From positions 66,964,501 to 67,028,500 of the forward strand of contig NC_060215.1 in assembly GCF_021130785.1 (NCBI RefSeq): a stretch of 64,000 nucleotides of DNA. Direction: 5' to 3'. The stretch comes from Homalodisca vitripennis. Taxonomy: Eukaryota; Arthropoda; Insecta; Hemiptera; Cicadellidae. The position numbers and the translations under genes are program-made. Of the stretch, positions 11,740-22,059 are shown piece by piece. Each line of letters begins with the position of its first letter. Positions within the stretch are counted from its first letter, which is position 1. The notes below the pieces were generated by a model that searched no databases, was not told where the DNA came from, and saw nothing but the letters and a program-made list of their open reading frames with translations.

Positions 11740-12142
11740 AAGAATTCTTATTAGAGATTTCTGAACATTGTGTACTGTCTTAGCCGACACTCCATGAAGG
11801 GATAAAAAAGCTATTTAATTTAACAATTTAGCTATTTAATTAACAATTTAATTAATTCTATAAACTATGAAGTAGAAAAGGCCTATAACAAGAAATAAAC
11901 TATGAAGAATTAACAACAAATTAATATAACTAAAGCAATATAACAAGTAAACATTATAAATTAATTGCAGTGATGTGATTCATTACATAAACTCCAATTT
12001 CAGGTGATGACCGGAAATGTTTATGATCATAAAGACCCCTTTTGTCTACTGCTGCTTTGCCAGTACTTATTAGAGATTTCTGAACATTGTGTACTGTCTT
12101 AGCCGATACTCCATGAAGGGATAAAAAAAAGCTTTGAAACAA
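11740..12142 (-). repeat. Fragment of a transposase-like protein (DKRG motif) with a duplicated segment
   Basis: Minus-strand 11954-12142 reads FFLSLHGVSAKTVHNVQKS and then AAVDKRGLYDHK. This is the pattern (DKRG followed by a basic or histidine-rich stretch) of an uncharacterised transposon-encoded protein family common in insects. About 60 bases encoding the start of it occur twice: 11750-11812 and 12067-12128, nearly identical. Short AATTCTATAA(A/G)CTATGAAGTAG units repeat in the same area (11715, 11855). Confidence 0.4.
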
Positions 12143-12199
12143 ATTGGAATTTACTTGACTAATCCACTTTCATGGATTCTTATTTTGTAAGTGAAAGCG

Positions 12200-12300
12200 C
12201 TACCATACGAGTAAATTTAATAATACAGTTGTTTTTCCACATCCACACGAACCAAGAATTAACAATCTTCTAAACCATCTTCAATTTGTTATCATTCATT
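12200..12300 (-). pseudogene. P-loop ATPase fragment
   Basis: Minus strand, 12230-12253, encodes the Walker A motif GSCGCGKT within LLILGSCGCGKTTVLLNLL. After this the frame is broken by stops. DNA-packaging-type ATPases of Polinton/Maverick elements and related viruses have this form. It lies immediately downstream, on the same strand, of a DNA polymerase B relic. The fragment is too short to assign beyond 'P-loop NTPase, probably from the same mobile element'. Confidence 0.4.
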
Positions 12301-12339
12301 TCACAATTTTGTTTAAAACGTCTAAGATATCAGATTTTG

Positions 12340-13935
12340 GTGTATCGATTTTTTTCTAACAATTCGTTCATCATCCTCAGAACACAATGCTAATTTGTTT
12401 ATCGTTTTCGTGTAATGTTCATGTAACTTATGTAATTCTTTATCCCATTCATCCCTCCAAATTCTCTAGTATTTTCGAATCTCTTCATATTTTCAATTGA
12501 TATCGTTTTATCTACAACACTCTTTATTTCTTTACATATCACTGGATTTTTTATATAAATATATATATGAAAACCTTTTTCTATCTCAAGCCGCAAATAT
12601 CTTCTAAAATTTCTCCATTCAACTCATGTTTACATTTACCTATTACTTTCTTATTTTCAGTACTGAAATATTCGTGATCTTTGGGATAATCGTTTGCATC
12701 AAACTCATTCAAATTTTACTTAATAATTTTAAATGGATCTTTCGTAATTTCAACGAAATAACTGTCTGTTTCCATGTAACAGAGATTCAAATCTGGATCA
12801 AGTTTCTTGAGTTTATCGTAGTAAAAATCGTACATTGTCAATGTTGATAAGTCTACAACTCTAAATCCTACGTAGGTTGGCTTATAAAATTTAACTTTTT
12901 CTTCTACATATGAGACTCAATACAATTTTCATGAAAGATTTAAAATAAATTAAAGTTAGTTTTCATAGCCAGTTTTATTGAATACTCCTCATTTACAAGC
13001 TTAATGTTACATCTATTTCGAATATTTCCATCGATGTCTCAAAAACACATTTATTCATTAGCTTGCAAAAATCTGTTACAAAGTCACTTGTAGCGTTGAT
13101 TCTCATATTTGTATTATAATCGATATATTCTTTCATAAAAGGCTTCTGATCAAATGCGATCACTCGATTAACATGTTCCTAAATCAAGAAACAAATAATG
13201 TTCAAGATAATGTTTTTAATTTGAAGAATGAACAACGTAATCTGTTTTATTAAAAAAAGGCATGCAAAGTTTATTAGATAGTGAGCTGGACGAACTTTAA
13301 CAATTTAAACAAATTGTACTATCTACAAGCAATAAAACATCTTGTATGTTGTACAGATCCGAGTAATTTCCTGGATTTTTCCTTTTTAATTTATTCCAAA
13401 CTCTCAAAGAATACTAATAATCATTCTCAGATATTCTTGTATCTGTTAAAACTGAGTTGACATCAATGATCCTCCTAACTTCCTAATAAATCCACCCTAA
13501 TAACTCTTCAGTATGATGAAGCTTTTCAATATTATCGATAAATTCGTAAAGAAATATTCCTTTACAGGAAAGACTTAAAAATATTTTTTCTTCGTAATTT
13601 GGTTGTCTTTATAGTATTTAATTTAAAATGTTACCATGCTTCATACAATTATGTATATGTTTACAACCATCGCGTTTCAAATATTAGCCAACTGTTCTAA
13701 AGATGACGCAATAAATCCGAATGAATCAACAAATGACGATTTTTATAAATTTTCTAGGCTTATAATCTTCAAACTCATACCCATAAAATGACTCAGCATC
13801 TCTCAGCATCTTCTACAGAGTAAAATATTATGCGCATTTTTTGATACTTAAGAACATACTAATATTCTTAAATGAGCTATCAAAACATAACGAGATTTAC
13901 ATTTTTGTTATATATACAATACATTAACTATTGTA

Positions 13936-13989
<54 letters not shown>

Positions 13990-14100
13990 ATTAAATTTAC
14001 TACTGTTAACTCTGGATCATATTTTTCTGGTATTTGTAAAGGAAAAAACACTCAATTTTTCATCCTAATCATAGACATTTTCTGATAGATGCACTATAAT
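12340..14100 (-). pseudogene. Relic of a protein-primed-type DNA polymerase B (Polinton/adintovirus-like)
   Basis: Read on the minus strand, the pieces come in family B order. At about 13320-13400, YSDLYNIQDVLLLVD matches the exonuclease-region DYxDLYLxxDVLLLAD motif. At 13030-13200, FMKEYIDYNTNMRINA then KLMNKCVFETSME matches the fingers K..N..FGKTMEN motif. At 12761-12778, YMETDS stands where the catalytic YxDTDS belongs (the first catalytic aspartate appears to be Glu here). At 12370-12420, NKLALCSEDDERIV matches the C-terminal NKIALS..DDKR motif. Many stops and frameshifts show an old copy. Elements of this kind are Polintons/Mavericks, adintoviruses or linear plasmids. Not functional. 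Confidence 0.65.
13934..13982. repeat. (TA)n microsatellite
   Basis: About 24 uninterrupted or nearly uninterrupted TA units. Confidence 0.95.
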
Positions 14101-14740
14101 TATAATTTGGTTTTAAATAATTGTATATCTTTTCCAAGAAATTGGATAGATAGAACTAAGAAATATTTCGTCATTTATAAATTTGTCATATTGTTTAGAT
14201 CCATCGGCATTTTCAGGTTTTTGAATAGCACATCTTATTGAATAAATAAATAAAACAATCATCTTTATTTTTTTATATTTACACAAGTTTTTTAAAACGT
14301 TATTTACCTGTGTTAAATCGATATATGATCATGCATTTAAAACTTCACGTTAATAAATATAGACTTAATACTACTTGCTTGCAGCATTTTAACGCCTAAC
14401 CAGAACCTTTATTTGGATTACTATTTTGCTTACGAGGGGATAAACGATTGAATTGTTTTGTGATAAATTTATTAGTCAGTTTGTATTCGCATTCTAAGGA
14501 TAAATGTAATAATTTTCTGTTATAATAATTTTTGCTAATAATAATTTTCTCTTATAATATTTTTTTAGGCAGCACGCGTTAATGTACAGTATGCTGTATG
14601 GCCATATTGATGAGGAATTTCGTTCAATATTGAATTTCCTTCATAAAGACATCATCTTAATTTGTAACATTTGGCTATAAACTGTTACTAGTGTCAAAAG
14701 CGTCAAAATAAGTGTAATAATATAATAAGGATAATAACTA
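14100..14740. other. AT-rich DNA, no supported gene
   Basis: This may include the decayed N-terminal part of the polymerase relic on the minus strand, but no motif could be confirmed. Confidence 0.25.
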
Positions 14741-14749
14741 GTTATACCG

Positions 14750-15665
14750 TTTTTAGGAACGGCTACCTGCACAAGCGAGGTGGTGGAGTTGCTGCATATT
14801 GCAAGTCTCACTTTCTTACTTCTGTCATACTTATCTGGCGCTTCTAGAGCGGGGCTTCCAGAATACATGTTTCTGGACGTTAGAGTCAATGGAACTATTT
14901 TTGTAAGTGTATCCTATAACGCCCGCTATATTGGCTTCCTTGCTGAATATGACCTTATGGCTCGTTACAGTCACGTCCTTGTCATTGGCGTCTTCAACTC
15001 GGCTTGACTGAACCTCCTACTCACGACCAAACATACCTAACTTTACTGCCACTTCAACCTACCCACCATACCGCTACATCCGACACTTGGCTTAACGTCA
15101 TTGCTGTCTCTGACACGGCCCATGTGGCGCACAACGGACAACTTTCAGTCCCTGGACTTTCAAAGCATTAGCCTATCTCATCTTTAGCGCCTATAAAATC
15201 CAAAATTAATAACAAAACTCATCACGCATCGAAAATACAGGGACATAGACCGTGCTGCTCGCTCATATTGCTGTTCTGCCATCACATGAGGTTACTGTCT
15301 CCAACAATGTGGCTATCAAGTTTAACTCATTTCTAATAAATTTATGCGATATACATGCCCTAATTGTTACAAAATGAACCTCTAAAGCCCCCGAATCTTG
15401 GATAAATGATTTCATAAGAGACTTAGAAACAAAGGGATTCAGCTTTCCGAAACCCTAGAGGTGAAGTGCTACACAAGATTGTGTTACTTACAAACACCTC
15501 AGGAGTCATACATAACAGCAGATCAGAATTGCCAACGTTAGGTTTTATCATAGAACTCTGTCTAAGCAACAACAGTCCATGAGGTCACTGTAGAACAGGG
15601 TTGAGAATCTAGGTATTGCAAAATCAAATGTCAACACCCCTGTACATTTCAATCTTAATATAATT
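14750..15665 (+). pseudogene. LINE endonuclease and linker, decayed
   Basis: Apurinic-type endonuclease domain of a non-LTR retrotransposon. RGGGVAAYCKSHFLTS (14776-14825) matches the KRGGGVAIYV motif. VLVIGVFNS (14969-14997) corresponds to the GDFN motif with its catalytic residues lost. Further on, APESWINDFIRDLETKGF (about 15387-15440) matches the APWxxxxIRxLxxxRD linker, and KSNVNTPVHFNLNIIN (15620-15668) the region before the reverse transcriptase. Several frameshifts are needed, and the reverse transcriptase itself is missing. Confidence 0.5.
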
Positions 15666-15669
15666 AATG

Positions 15670-16740
15670 ATTATTTTGTATATTTCAGTAGATCAATCTA
15701 CAACTCACGACCATGCAGCCGAGCTGAGCGTGCAAGCAAGTAGACCCTCGGGCAGCTTCGCGCGACGGGTTCTCGTTTGCACCTATAAGTTAATTTATTT
15801 TTATTTTTACAAGGCCTTTCGAAATAAAAAATTCCATCGTCAAGGAAATTTGGAAATTAACATTGGAAATTGTGTGATAATTTACTAGTGGTAGCTAATT
15901 AAAATCTTTCCAATGCTCCAAGAATCTTCATCCATAACAGTCTTTATTTTATCGTTGTATAAAGTTCAATACCGTATTCAATTTAATTTAATTCGTTTGA
16001 AATAATATCCTAATTATCCAACTGTCAAATAATTTATACGTGAGCCTGTGTACAATTTATATAATCTAAGGATTAGCATACACCTAAGAAACATACCTAG
16101 TATCGTCATTTTATATGACCATAGAGATATATTGTAAAACCGGTATTAGCCAAATTTGATCTGGTATGAAGAACTAATTTACTATTCCCACTACATTGAC
16201 CTGCTATGAACTACTAAATGCAGACGAGGACAGTTTTCTCATATTAACCCCGCTAAATAATAGAAATGAGGTGGTGCTCTAATTATAAATAAATAAAAAT
16301 CTTTGCGAACCTTTTAACTCCACCCTCTAAGAGCTAGCTAGCTAGATTTATTGCGACCTAAGTTGTGGGTTACAGGAGAAACAAAAATTACTTCTTTCAA
16401 AGTGATTTAATATAGTCCTATCTGCTTGATAAAGGTTGAATTTTTTAAGTAAGGTACTTGATAACTAAAAATTAGATTTTCAAATGAAATGTTAGATTTT
16501 TTTAATTTGTTATCTTATCCACCAGTCAAGTTCCTGATTATGGGACTGAGGAAACAAATCTCATCCACTGGCAAAGGTAAATAACATATTACTGATGATA
16601 TTTGTAAATTCACCTGTACACAATATTCATTTTAAAATTATTTTTAAAACCCCAGAAAACTTAGGAAAGAACTACTTATTTCCTTATTATTATTTTGCCG
16701 ATTTCTATTGTGGACTACACTTACCTGCTGTTAAAACCTC
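15670..16740. other. No gene recognised
   Basis: A G+C-richer patch at 15690-15785 and otherwise AT-rich DNA. No repeat family or protein similarity was seen. Confidence 0.25.
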
Positions 16741-17989
16741 AAGTTTCTAGTCAGGCCATGCGTTAAATATTGAGATTTAAAAACTTTTCCATTTATAAGA
16801 TAATGAACCGATTTTGTTCAATCTTTGATTAATTTGTCTGCTCGAAGAAAACTCTGTTGTACGTTTTTGGAACGTGCTTTACATTGGCATACCTGTACCG
16901 ATAACATACAATTCTCTTATCTAATACATCTATATGGCTGATATTCCTTAGAAGTTTTTTGGGATTCTACTGTCATATTTAAAAAAAAATGTTGAACTCA
17001 CTTATTCAAAAGCATGCCAGACAATTATATTTTCATTGAGTCCATTTACTGAATGTCTTACTTTCTGATTTTCAAATGCTTCCATATAATTAATTGATTC
17101 TGACACGAACTTATTAAATTTTCTCACTCCACTGGTGCGTACGTTAAAATATTTGTTTTGTGTCATCAACCAAAGTAAAAAATGTCTTGATCTAAAATAA
17201 TATCCGAATTGAAGCTCGTAATTTTTAATGCTATATTTTTCACACTAGATCATGTTTTGCGTACATCAATTCCAGGAATAAAATACAAATAAATAATAAT
17301 AACAAAATATTATTAGAAAGCAGACGTTAAGCTCATAGTACAATAAACTCGAGAACTTCATGCAAAGTTTCTAGTCAGGCCATGCGTTAAATATTGAGAT
17401 TTAAAAACTTTTCCATTTATAAGATAATGAACCGATTTTGTTCAATCTTTGATTAATTTGTCTGCTCGAAGAAAACTCTGTTGTACGTTTTTGGAACGTG
17501 CTTTACATTGGCATACCTGTACCGATAACATACAATTCTCTTATCTAATACATCTATATGGCTGATATTCCTTAGAAGTTTTTTGGGATTCTACTGTCAT
17601 ATTTAAAAAAAAAATGTTGAACTCACTTATTCAAAAGCATGCCAGACAATTATATTTTCATTGAGTCCATTTACTGAATGTCTTACTTTCTGATTTTCAA
17701 ATGCTTCCATATAATTAATTGATTCTGACACGAACTTATTAAATTTTCTCACTCCACTGGTGCGTACGTTAAAATATTTGTTTTGTGTCATCAACCAAAG
17801 TAAAAAATGTCTTGATCTAAAATAATATCCGAATTGAAGCTCGTAATTTTTAATGCTATATTTTTCACACTAGATCATGTTTTGCGTACATCAATTCCAG
17901 GAATAAAATACAAATAAATAATAATAACAAAATATTATTAGAAAGCAGACGTTAAGCTCATAGTACAATAAACTCGAGAACTTCATGCA
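16741..17989. repeat. Near-perfect 624/625-bp tandem duplication
   Basis: Unit 1 is 16741-17364 and unit 2 is 17365-17989, directly abutting. By eye they are identical except that an A-run has nine A's in unit 1 (16981-16989) and ten in unit 2. The near identity means a very recent duplication or an assembly artefact. Each unit contains an 80-codon stop-free minus-strand frame (17002-17244 and the equivalent in unit 2) reading NYELQFGYYFRSRHFLLWLM and onward, which I cannot assign to a family. Confidence 0.9.
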
Positions 17990-18089
17990 AACAGTAAAAT
18001 GCCTTTGCGACCAGATAACGTAAAGAATTGAATTTTTATAAATGTGTAACAAACTATTCTGTTCATTTTAGTAAATTTTTGTTATTCAG

Positions 18090-18460
18090 AACCAAATTAA
18101 TCCAATGATAAATTAAGAAACAAGGGTGTGTTAATATGCTATCTGACGAAAAATATTCTCTAAAACTCTCTTGAGGTCCAAGAACACAGACGACCACGCG
18201 GAACAAAAACTCTAACAAAATTTCGAAGAAAACAAATTTTTAGAAAACATCTCAGCCATGACTCAAATATTACACTTTAAGACACCCTGAGAGTCTTCTG
18301 GTCGACAACTTCGGAAGCCTTGATTAAATCGAAAAAGTGAGTAAAATTATGCTCATTTAACTGAACGTTAGTCTCTGATTTTCGAACAAATAAAGAAAAG
18401 GCGGAAATTGTGGAGATATTTTGATGGAACCCAGATTGAGGTAAAAATATTATATTAATG
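18090..18460 (-). pseudogene. LINE reverse transcriptase fragment
   Basis: Minus strand 18277-18465 reads LPQSGFHQNISTISAFSLF then NFTHFFDLIKASEVVDQKTL. This matches the QFGFRKGxSTxDA and FLDLSKAFDxVDHxxLL blocks of LINE reverse transcriptases, with AFD changed to ASE at the catalytic site. The downstream part (18090-18270) is too decayed to follow, and no other domains remain. Confidence 0.5.
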
Positions 18461-18779
18461 GTTTCGTGAAATTGTAAGGTAATGAACTTAAGTAATGTAC
18501 TGTAGTACAGTAAGCACAGTATATTTGACAATAGATATAGTTATGCAAAAATATAATTTTTTATGAATTTTTTAAATTTGAGTGATCAATATTAACCTCA
18601 ATCTATCAAGGTCAAAATTTAAATTCTTAAGAATTAGAATTGTTTTAAAATCAGTTAGGAAAACACTTTGAGTACTCTAGGGAAGTTATAGCATGACCGG
18701 TGGGATGCGCGTGAGGAGTGGAGGAGTTGAGCGCGTGGGGGCACAATCTAAAGTAGGGGAGTGAATACGGTGCTACTAA

Positions 18780-19479
18780 GGCTAGGGACACACAGTCCCG
18801 GTTACCGGGATGCCGGTGATCGGCATCCCGGCCGGGATTGATGAGAACATATAGTTTGTTGAAGAGCGCACACACAATGCCGGTGCTGTGCGGCAAAAAG
18901 CGTGCCGGTCCAGACCGGCAAGCATGCTACCGGTGACCGGGAGCCCTGCAGCCGGTGAAAACCGGGTTGGCAATACAAAACACTTGATATCTGTCGTGCG
19001 TGCTCACACAGTGCCGGCCGCCGGGTCCCGATTCCAGTCAAGTCTGTGTGTCAGTGGTGTCGTTTCTTCTGCACTTACTGATAATCTTTTGTTTGTATTT
19101 TTTCTTGCTATGTGTCGCCTCAATAACACTAACAGTTCGTCAAAAGATTTTATTGACATCCTGTAGAAGCCGAAAAACTTTGTTTCATAAGTCCGAATAC
19201 TCTCGTAAAATTTTCTAAATCTTTTTTCAGCTTTAGCATCTACATTGAATGGATGAACCCAATGTACCCTATTTCGTTGTTTTGGTAATTCATTTAGAGC
19301 CTCTAAACAACAAACTAACTTCACTTTGGATAGCATGATTCGTTCCGAACAACACTCAAAGGTTAACTGAGAGACAATTTGATGTTTATCGCCGGGACTG
19401 TGTGGCCAGCACACAACAAACCGTTTACCGGCAACCCGGTGGTCGGAATCCTGGTAACCGGGACTGTGTGTCCCAGGCC
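18780..19479 (-). mobile_element. PIF/Harbinger element nested in the DD82E transposon
   Basis: The terminal inverted repeats GGC(T/C)(A/T)GGGACACACAGTCCCG continue with GGTTACC at both ends, about 32 bases in all. They are flanked by the 3-bp duplication TAA (18777-18779 and 19480-19482), as expected for PIF/Harbinger. The 700-bp length and truncated gene mark it as non-autonomous. Both ends are rich in CCGG/ACCGG motifs and have much higher G+C than the host element. Confidence 0.8.
19058..19336 (-). pseudogene. Truncated Harbinger transposase N-terminal part
   Basis: Minus strand from ATG 19334-19336 (MLSKVKLVCCLEALNELPKQ), then RVHWVHPFNVDAK, KFYESIRTYETKFFGFYRMS and SFDELLVLL. This matches the N-terminal region of PIF/Harbinger transposases (RxxWVHP..., FxxFRMSxxxFDxLL). 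About 93 residues remain; the DDE catalytic part is absent because the frame runs into the terminal repeat. No stop lies within the retained part, so truncation may be recent. Confidence 0.65.
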
Positions 19480-19496
19480 TAACCCTACTGAGAGTT

Positions 19497-19532
19497 TTCG
19501 GCTCCCGGCTCATAGTGGTGGCGGGAGCCGAA
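19497..19532. repeat. Perfect 11-bp hairpin
   Basis: TTCGGCTCCCG (19497-19507) and its exact complement CGGGAGCCGAA (19522-19532) are separated by 14 bases. It lies in the DD82E element just beyond the Harbinger insertion. Confidence 0.7.
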
Positions 19533-19550
19533 TATTGTAGTGTTTGCCAA

Positions 19551-19712
19551 CATTTCTAGACCCTTATGTTCTTACCACGGTGGTCTTTTATGATGAGCAA
19601 TTTAGTATAGGAGACCTTGAGAATATTTGCACATTTCTAGACTCTTTTGAAGTTACGGCAACGGACTTTTATGATGGGGAATTCAATACAGGAAATCTTG
19701 GAAATATTGGGA
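19551..19712 (+). repeat. Two 81-bp tandem units
   Basis: Units 19551-19631 and 19632-19712 both start CATTTCTAGAC and stay open in one frame. They encode two diverged 27-residue versions of TFLD....FYD..F..G(D/N)L.NI. They lie in the 3' non-transposase part of the DD82E element. The spared frame and length divisible by three are notable, but no gene is known here. Confidence 0.5.
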
Positions 19713-20328
19713 CCGGATGTACGTGATCTTAACAATGACTATGTTCTGCCGAAATTGTGTTCATAGCTCACCCTTCTTAATGAGTTCGCAGTAGAGATAC
19801 CTGGTGGTAAGAAAGGGTTCTCATAAATTGGGAAAGGGTTGGAATTTAAATTATTCTTGATCTCCAACGACGACAACAGTTCAGAATTGTAATTGTTACG
19901 CTTTGTTAGCCATTAAAATTCAATTTATCATATACTAACCGTGTAAGCTTCAGGATTTACGATAGTAGATACAATTATACACTACAAAATTTTCAACTGA
20001 CATAGCCTAGCTGCTAAATTAAAAATTAATATAAAACTGGTTAAACTAATTTGTTAATATACACAGTAGAATAAGAAAAAACTCAGTTTTATCTACCAAC
20101 TCGTATCAAGTTAATTTAATGATGTATACTTAAAATAACAATAACGCCAACGATCCACACGCAATAGTTAACATAACAAAACCCCATTGCGATATCACTG
20201 TATTTAAAAAAATTTAAAATATTGGAATCATCGCCTTACAACATAAATGAAACATATTACTATTTGTTATTATGTTCTTACCTTGTACATGCACTGTTGA
20301 CAGAACTACTCCTTGAATTTCGCTGCGC

Positions 20329-21807
20329 TTAATAACACTCAAAGGGCACAATTCCCGTTAAGTCATCATCACCACTGTCACTATTGTCAACGATAGGTTC
20401 CCTGTCTTCGTCACTGCCACTTTCTTCATCCCATTCGTCACTATCGGAGTCCTCGCCGAGTCTCACAACAATCCGTTCTGTCATTTCGTCGATTTGACGT
20501 TCGAGTTCCATATAAGTTTGCTCCACAGATATCGTATGATCACACCTTTTCCTCCAATCTTCTTGAGTGATCGAATCACACGTTTCCTTCACCAATTGTT
20601 CCACCGTATTTATATTAAATGTCACATTTTTCTTCGCTACTCTTTCTTTAAGTAGGCTCCAAATTAGTTCAATTGGATTTAAATCTGGATGGTAGGGTGG
20701 CAGGCGCAAAACAGTGTGTCCACTTTTAGAAAATATTTCATCAATTTTGTACTTTTTGTATGTGGGCTTGTAGGCTTGTATAAGATTATGCAATTCGGGT
20801 TTGAACATAGTGCTTGAGTGAACAATGTTACGCTCGGAAAGCCATTTAATCATTTCGGCCTTTCTGCTTGATGTTGTTGGTGCAGGATCGTCTTGTTTGT
20901 TGTGATAGGGGGCGTTATCTATCACAACAACAGAATTATCTTTCAAATTTGGAATTAATTTAGTGTTTACCCATCTTTCATAATTCTCGTAGTTCATGTC
21001 ATCGTGATAGTCCCCTAACTTCTTCCCTGATTTGAACGTAAGTAGAGCATTGTTAATAAATCCACCTTCCCCGCCTGCGTGGACAATTATAAGTCGTTGT
21101 CCTTTACTTAGAGGTGTCTTCAGTCCCGAAGTGGTACCATCTGTCCAACCATTGGTTTTGGTGTGTGTTGAGTGAATATATGTTTCATCCATTTACACAA
21201 TAACATTGTTCATTCATTGGCCTTTTTTGATTTCTATACTCGGCTAAACGTTTTAAATACTTAATACGTAATTCACGGATGTCGAAACGTTCGGTTAAAA
21301 TATTTCTGTTGTTAGTAGCTTTTTTCCAGCGGAATCCCAACTTCTTCAATATTTTTGTAAGCGCCCACTTACTTCCCTTAAAATCTATTTTTTCCTTTAA
21401 CACATTTAATAATGATTTCAATGTAGGCCTTTCGCCTTGTTGTCGATGAAAATTATTTATTGTTCTTCGAACTACACCCAAATCAAAATTGTCCAGATCA
21501 CTTTTAGTATGTTTGCGTTTTCTTACTTTGTTGGGCGTACTAAAAGAATTGCCAATTGGACTTTTTTTTCCTCCTTCAAAATTCGTCTCAGCGTGCTTTC
21601 TGAAATTCCAGTTGCCTCTACGACACGCTGTCGAACTTTCTTCAAATTTATAAGTGTGTTGGTTTCTGCTTCCCGTTCCATAAAATGGTAAACATTTGCA
21701 ATCACTTCTCTTGTTTGGCTGTGTATAACCTTTCTACCTCCAATTTTACTTTTTACATTACGATCCATCACAAACTCTTTACTTAAAACGTAATGAGCAT
21801 AACGCAA
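20329..21807 (-). pseudogene. DD82E (Sailor-type) transposase, three lesions
   Basis: The N-terminal helix-turn-helix region is at 21523-21807 (VRQRVVEATGISESTLRRIL), then 21185-21481 (LGVVRRTINNFHRQQGERP), then the catalytic domain at 20329-21192 (287 codons). The catalytic residues are D in MDETYIHS, D in VVVIDNAPYHN and E in YHPDLNPIELIW. The count between the second D and the E is 82. The C-terminus is strongly acidic (DSDSDEWDEESGSDEDRE). Lesions: a one-base shift in the A-run near 21565 and a frameshift plus an in-frame TAA just before MDET near 21190-21210. All three segments otherwise stay open. Confidence 0.75.
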
Positions 21808-22059
21808 TTAATTCACAAATTGTATTACAACTCGTGAATTGGCACAAGCGAATGTTTTTAGGGCGGCACCTATAGAAGACTGGTGACCGAAGTTCACAAG
21901 GCTGAATACGGCAAAGACTGAGCCGCTCCACTCCCCACCACTTTAGTTCCGTCTTTGCCTACGGCGCATCTTGAAGTCACCGGTCATGCTATAAATTCCC
22001 TACAGTACTTCAAGATTTTAACAAAACAGTAACATAACGGAATAGCTAAAAAAAAACCA

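Larger units (their letters stand above)
18680..22000 (-). mobile_element. DD82E (Sailor-type) Tc1/mariner-superfamily transposon, with a nested insertion
   Basis: Inverted ends GGGAA(G/T)TTATAGCATGACC (18680 onward, and the complement ending at 22000) are flanked by TA at 18678-18679 and 22001-22002. The ends continue matching through CGGTG. The transposase on the minus strand has an 82-residue spacing between its second D and the final E, a spacing described for the Sailor group. The 3321-bp span includes a 700-bp Harbinger element and its 3-bp duplication, so the original was about 2.6 kb. Confidence 0.75.

Noticed and set aside
18782..19041. Overlapping minus frames rich in Pro, Arg and Cys
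   Set aside because: They arise from the G+C-rich terminal repeat of the Harbinger element.
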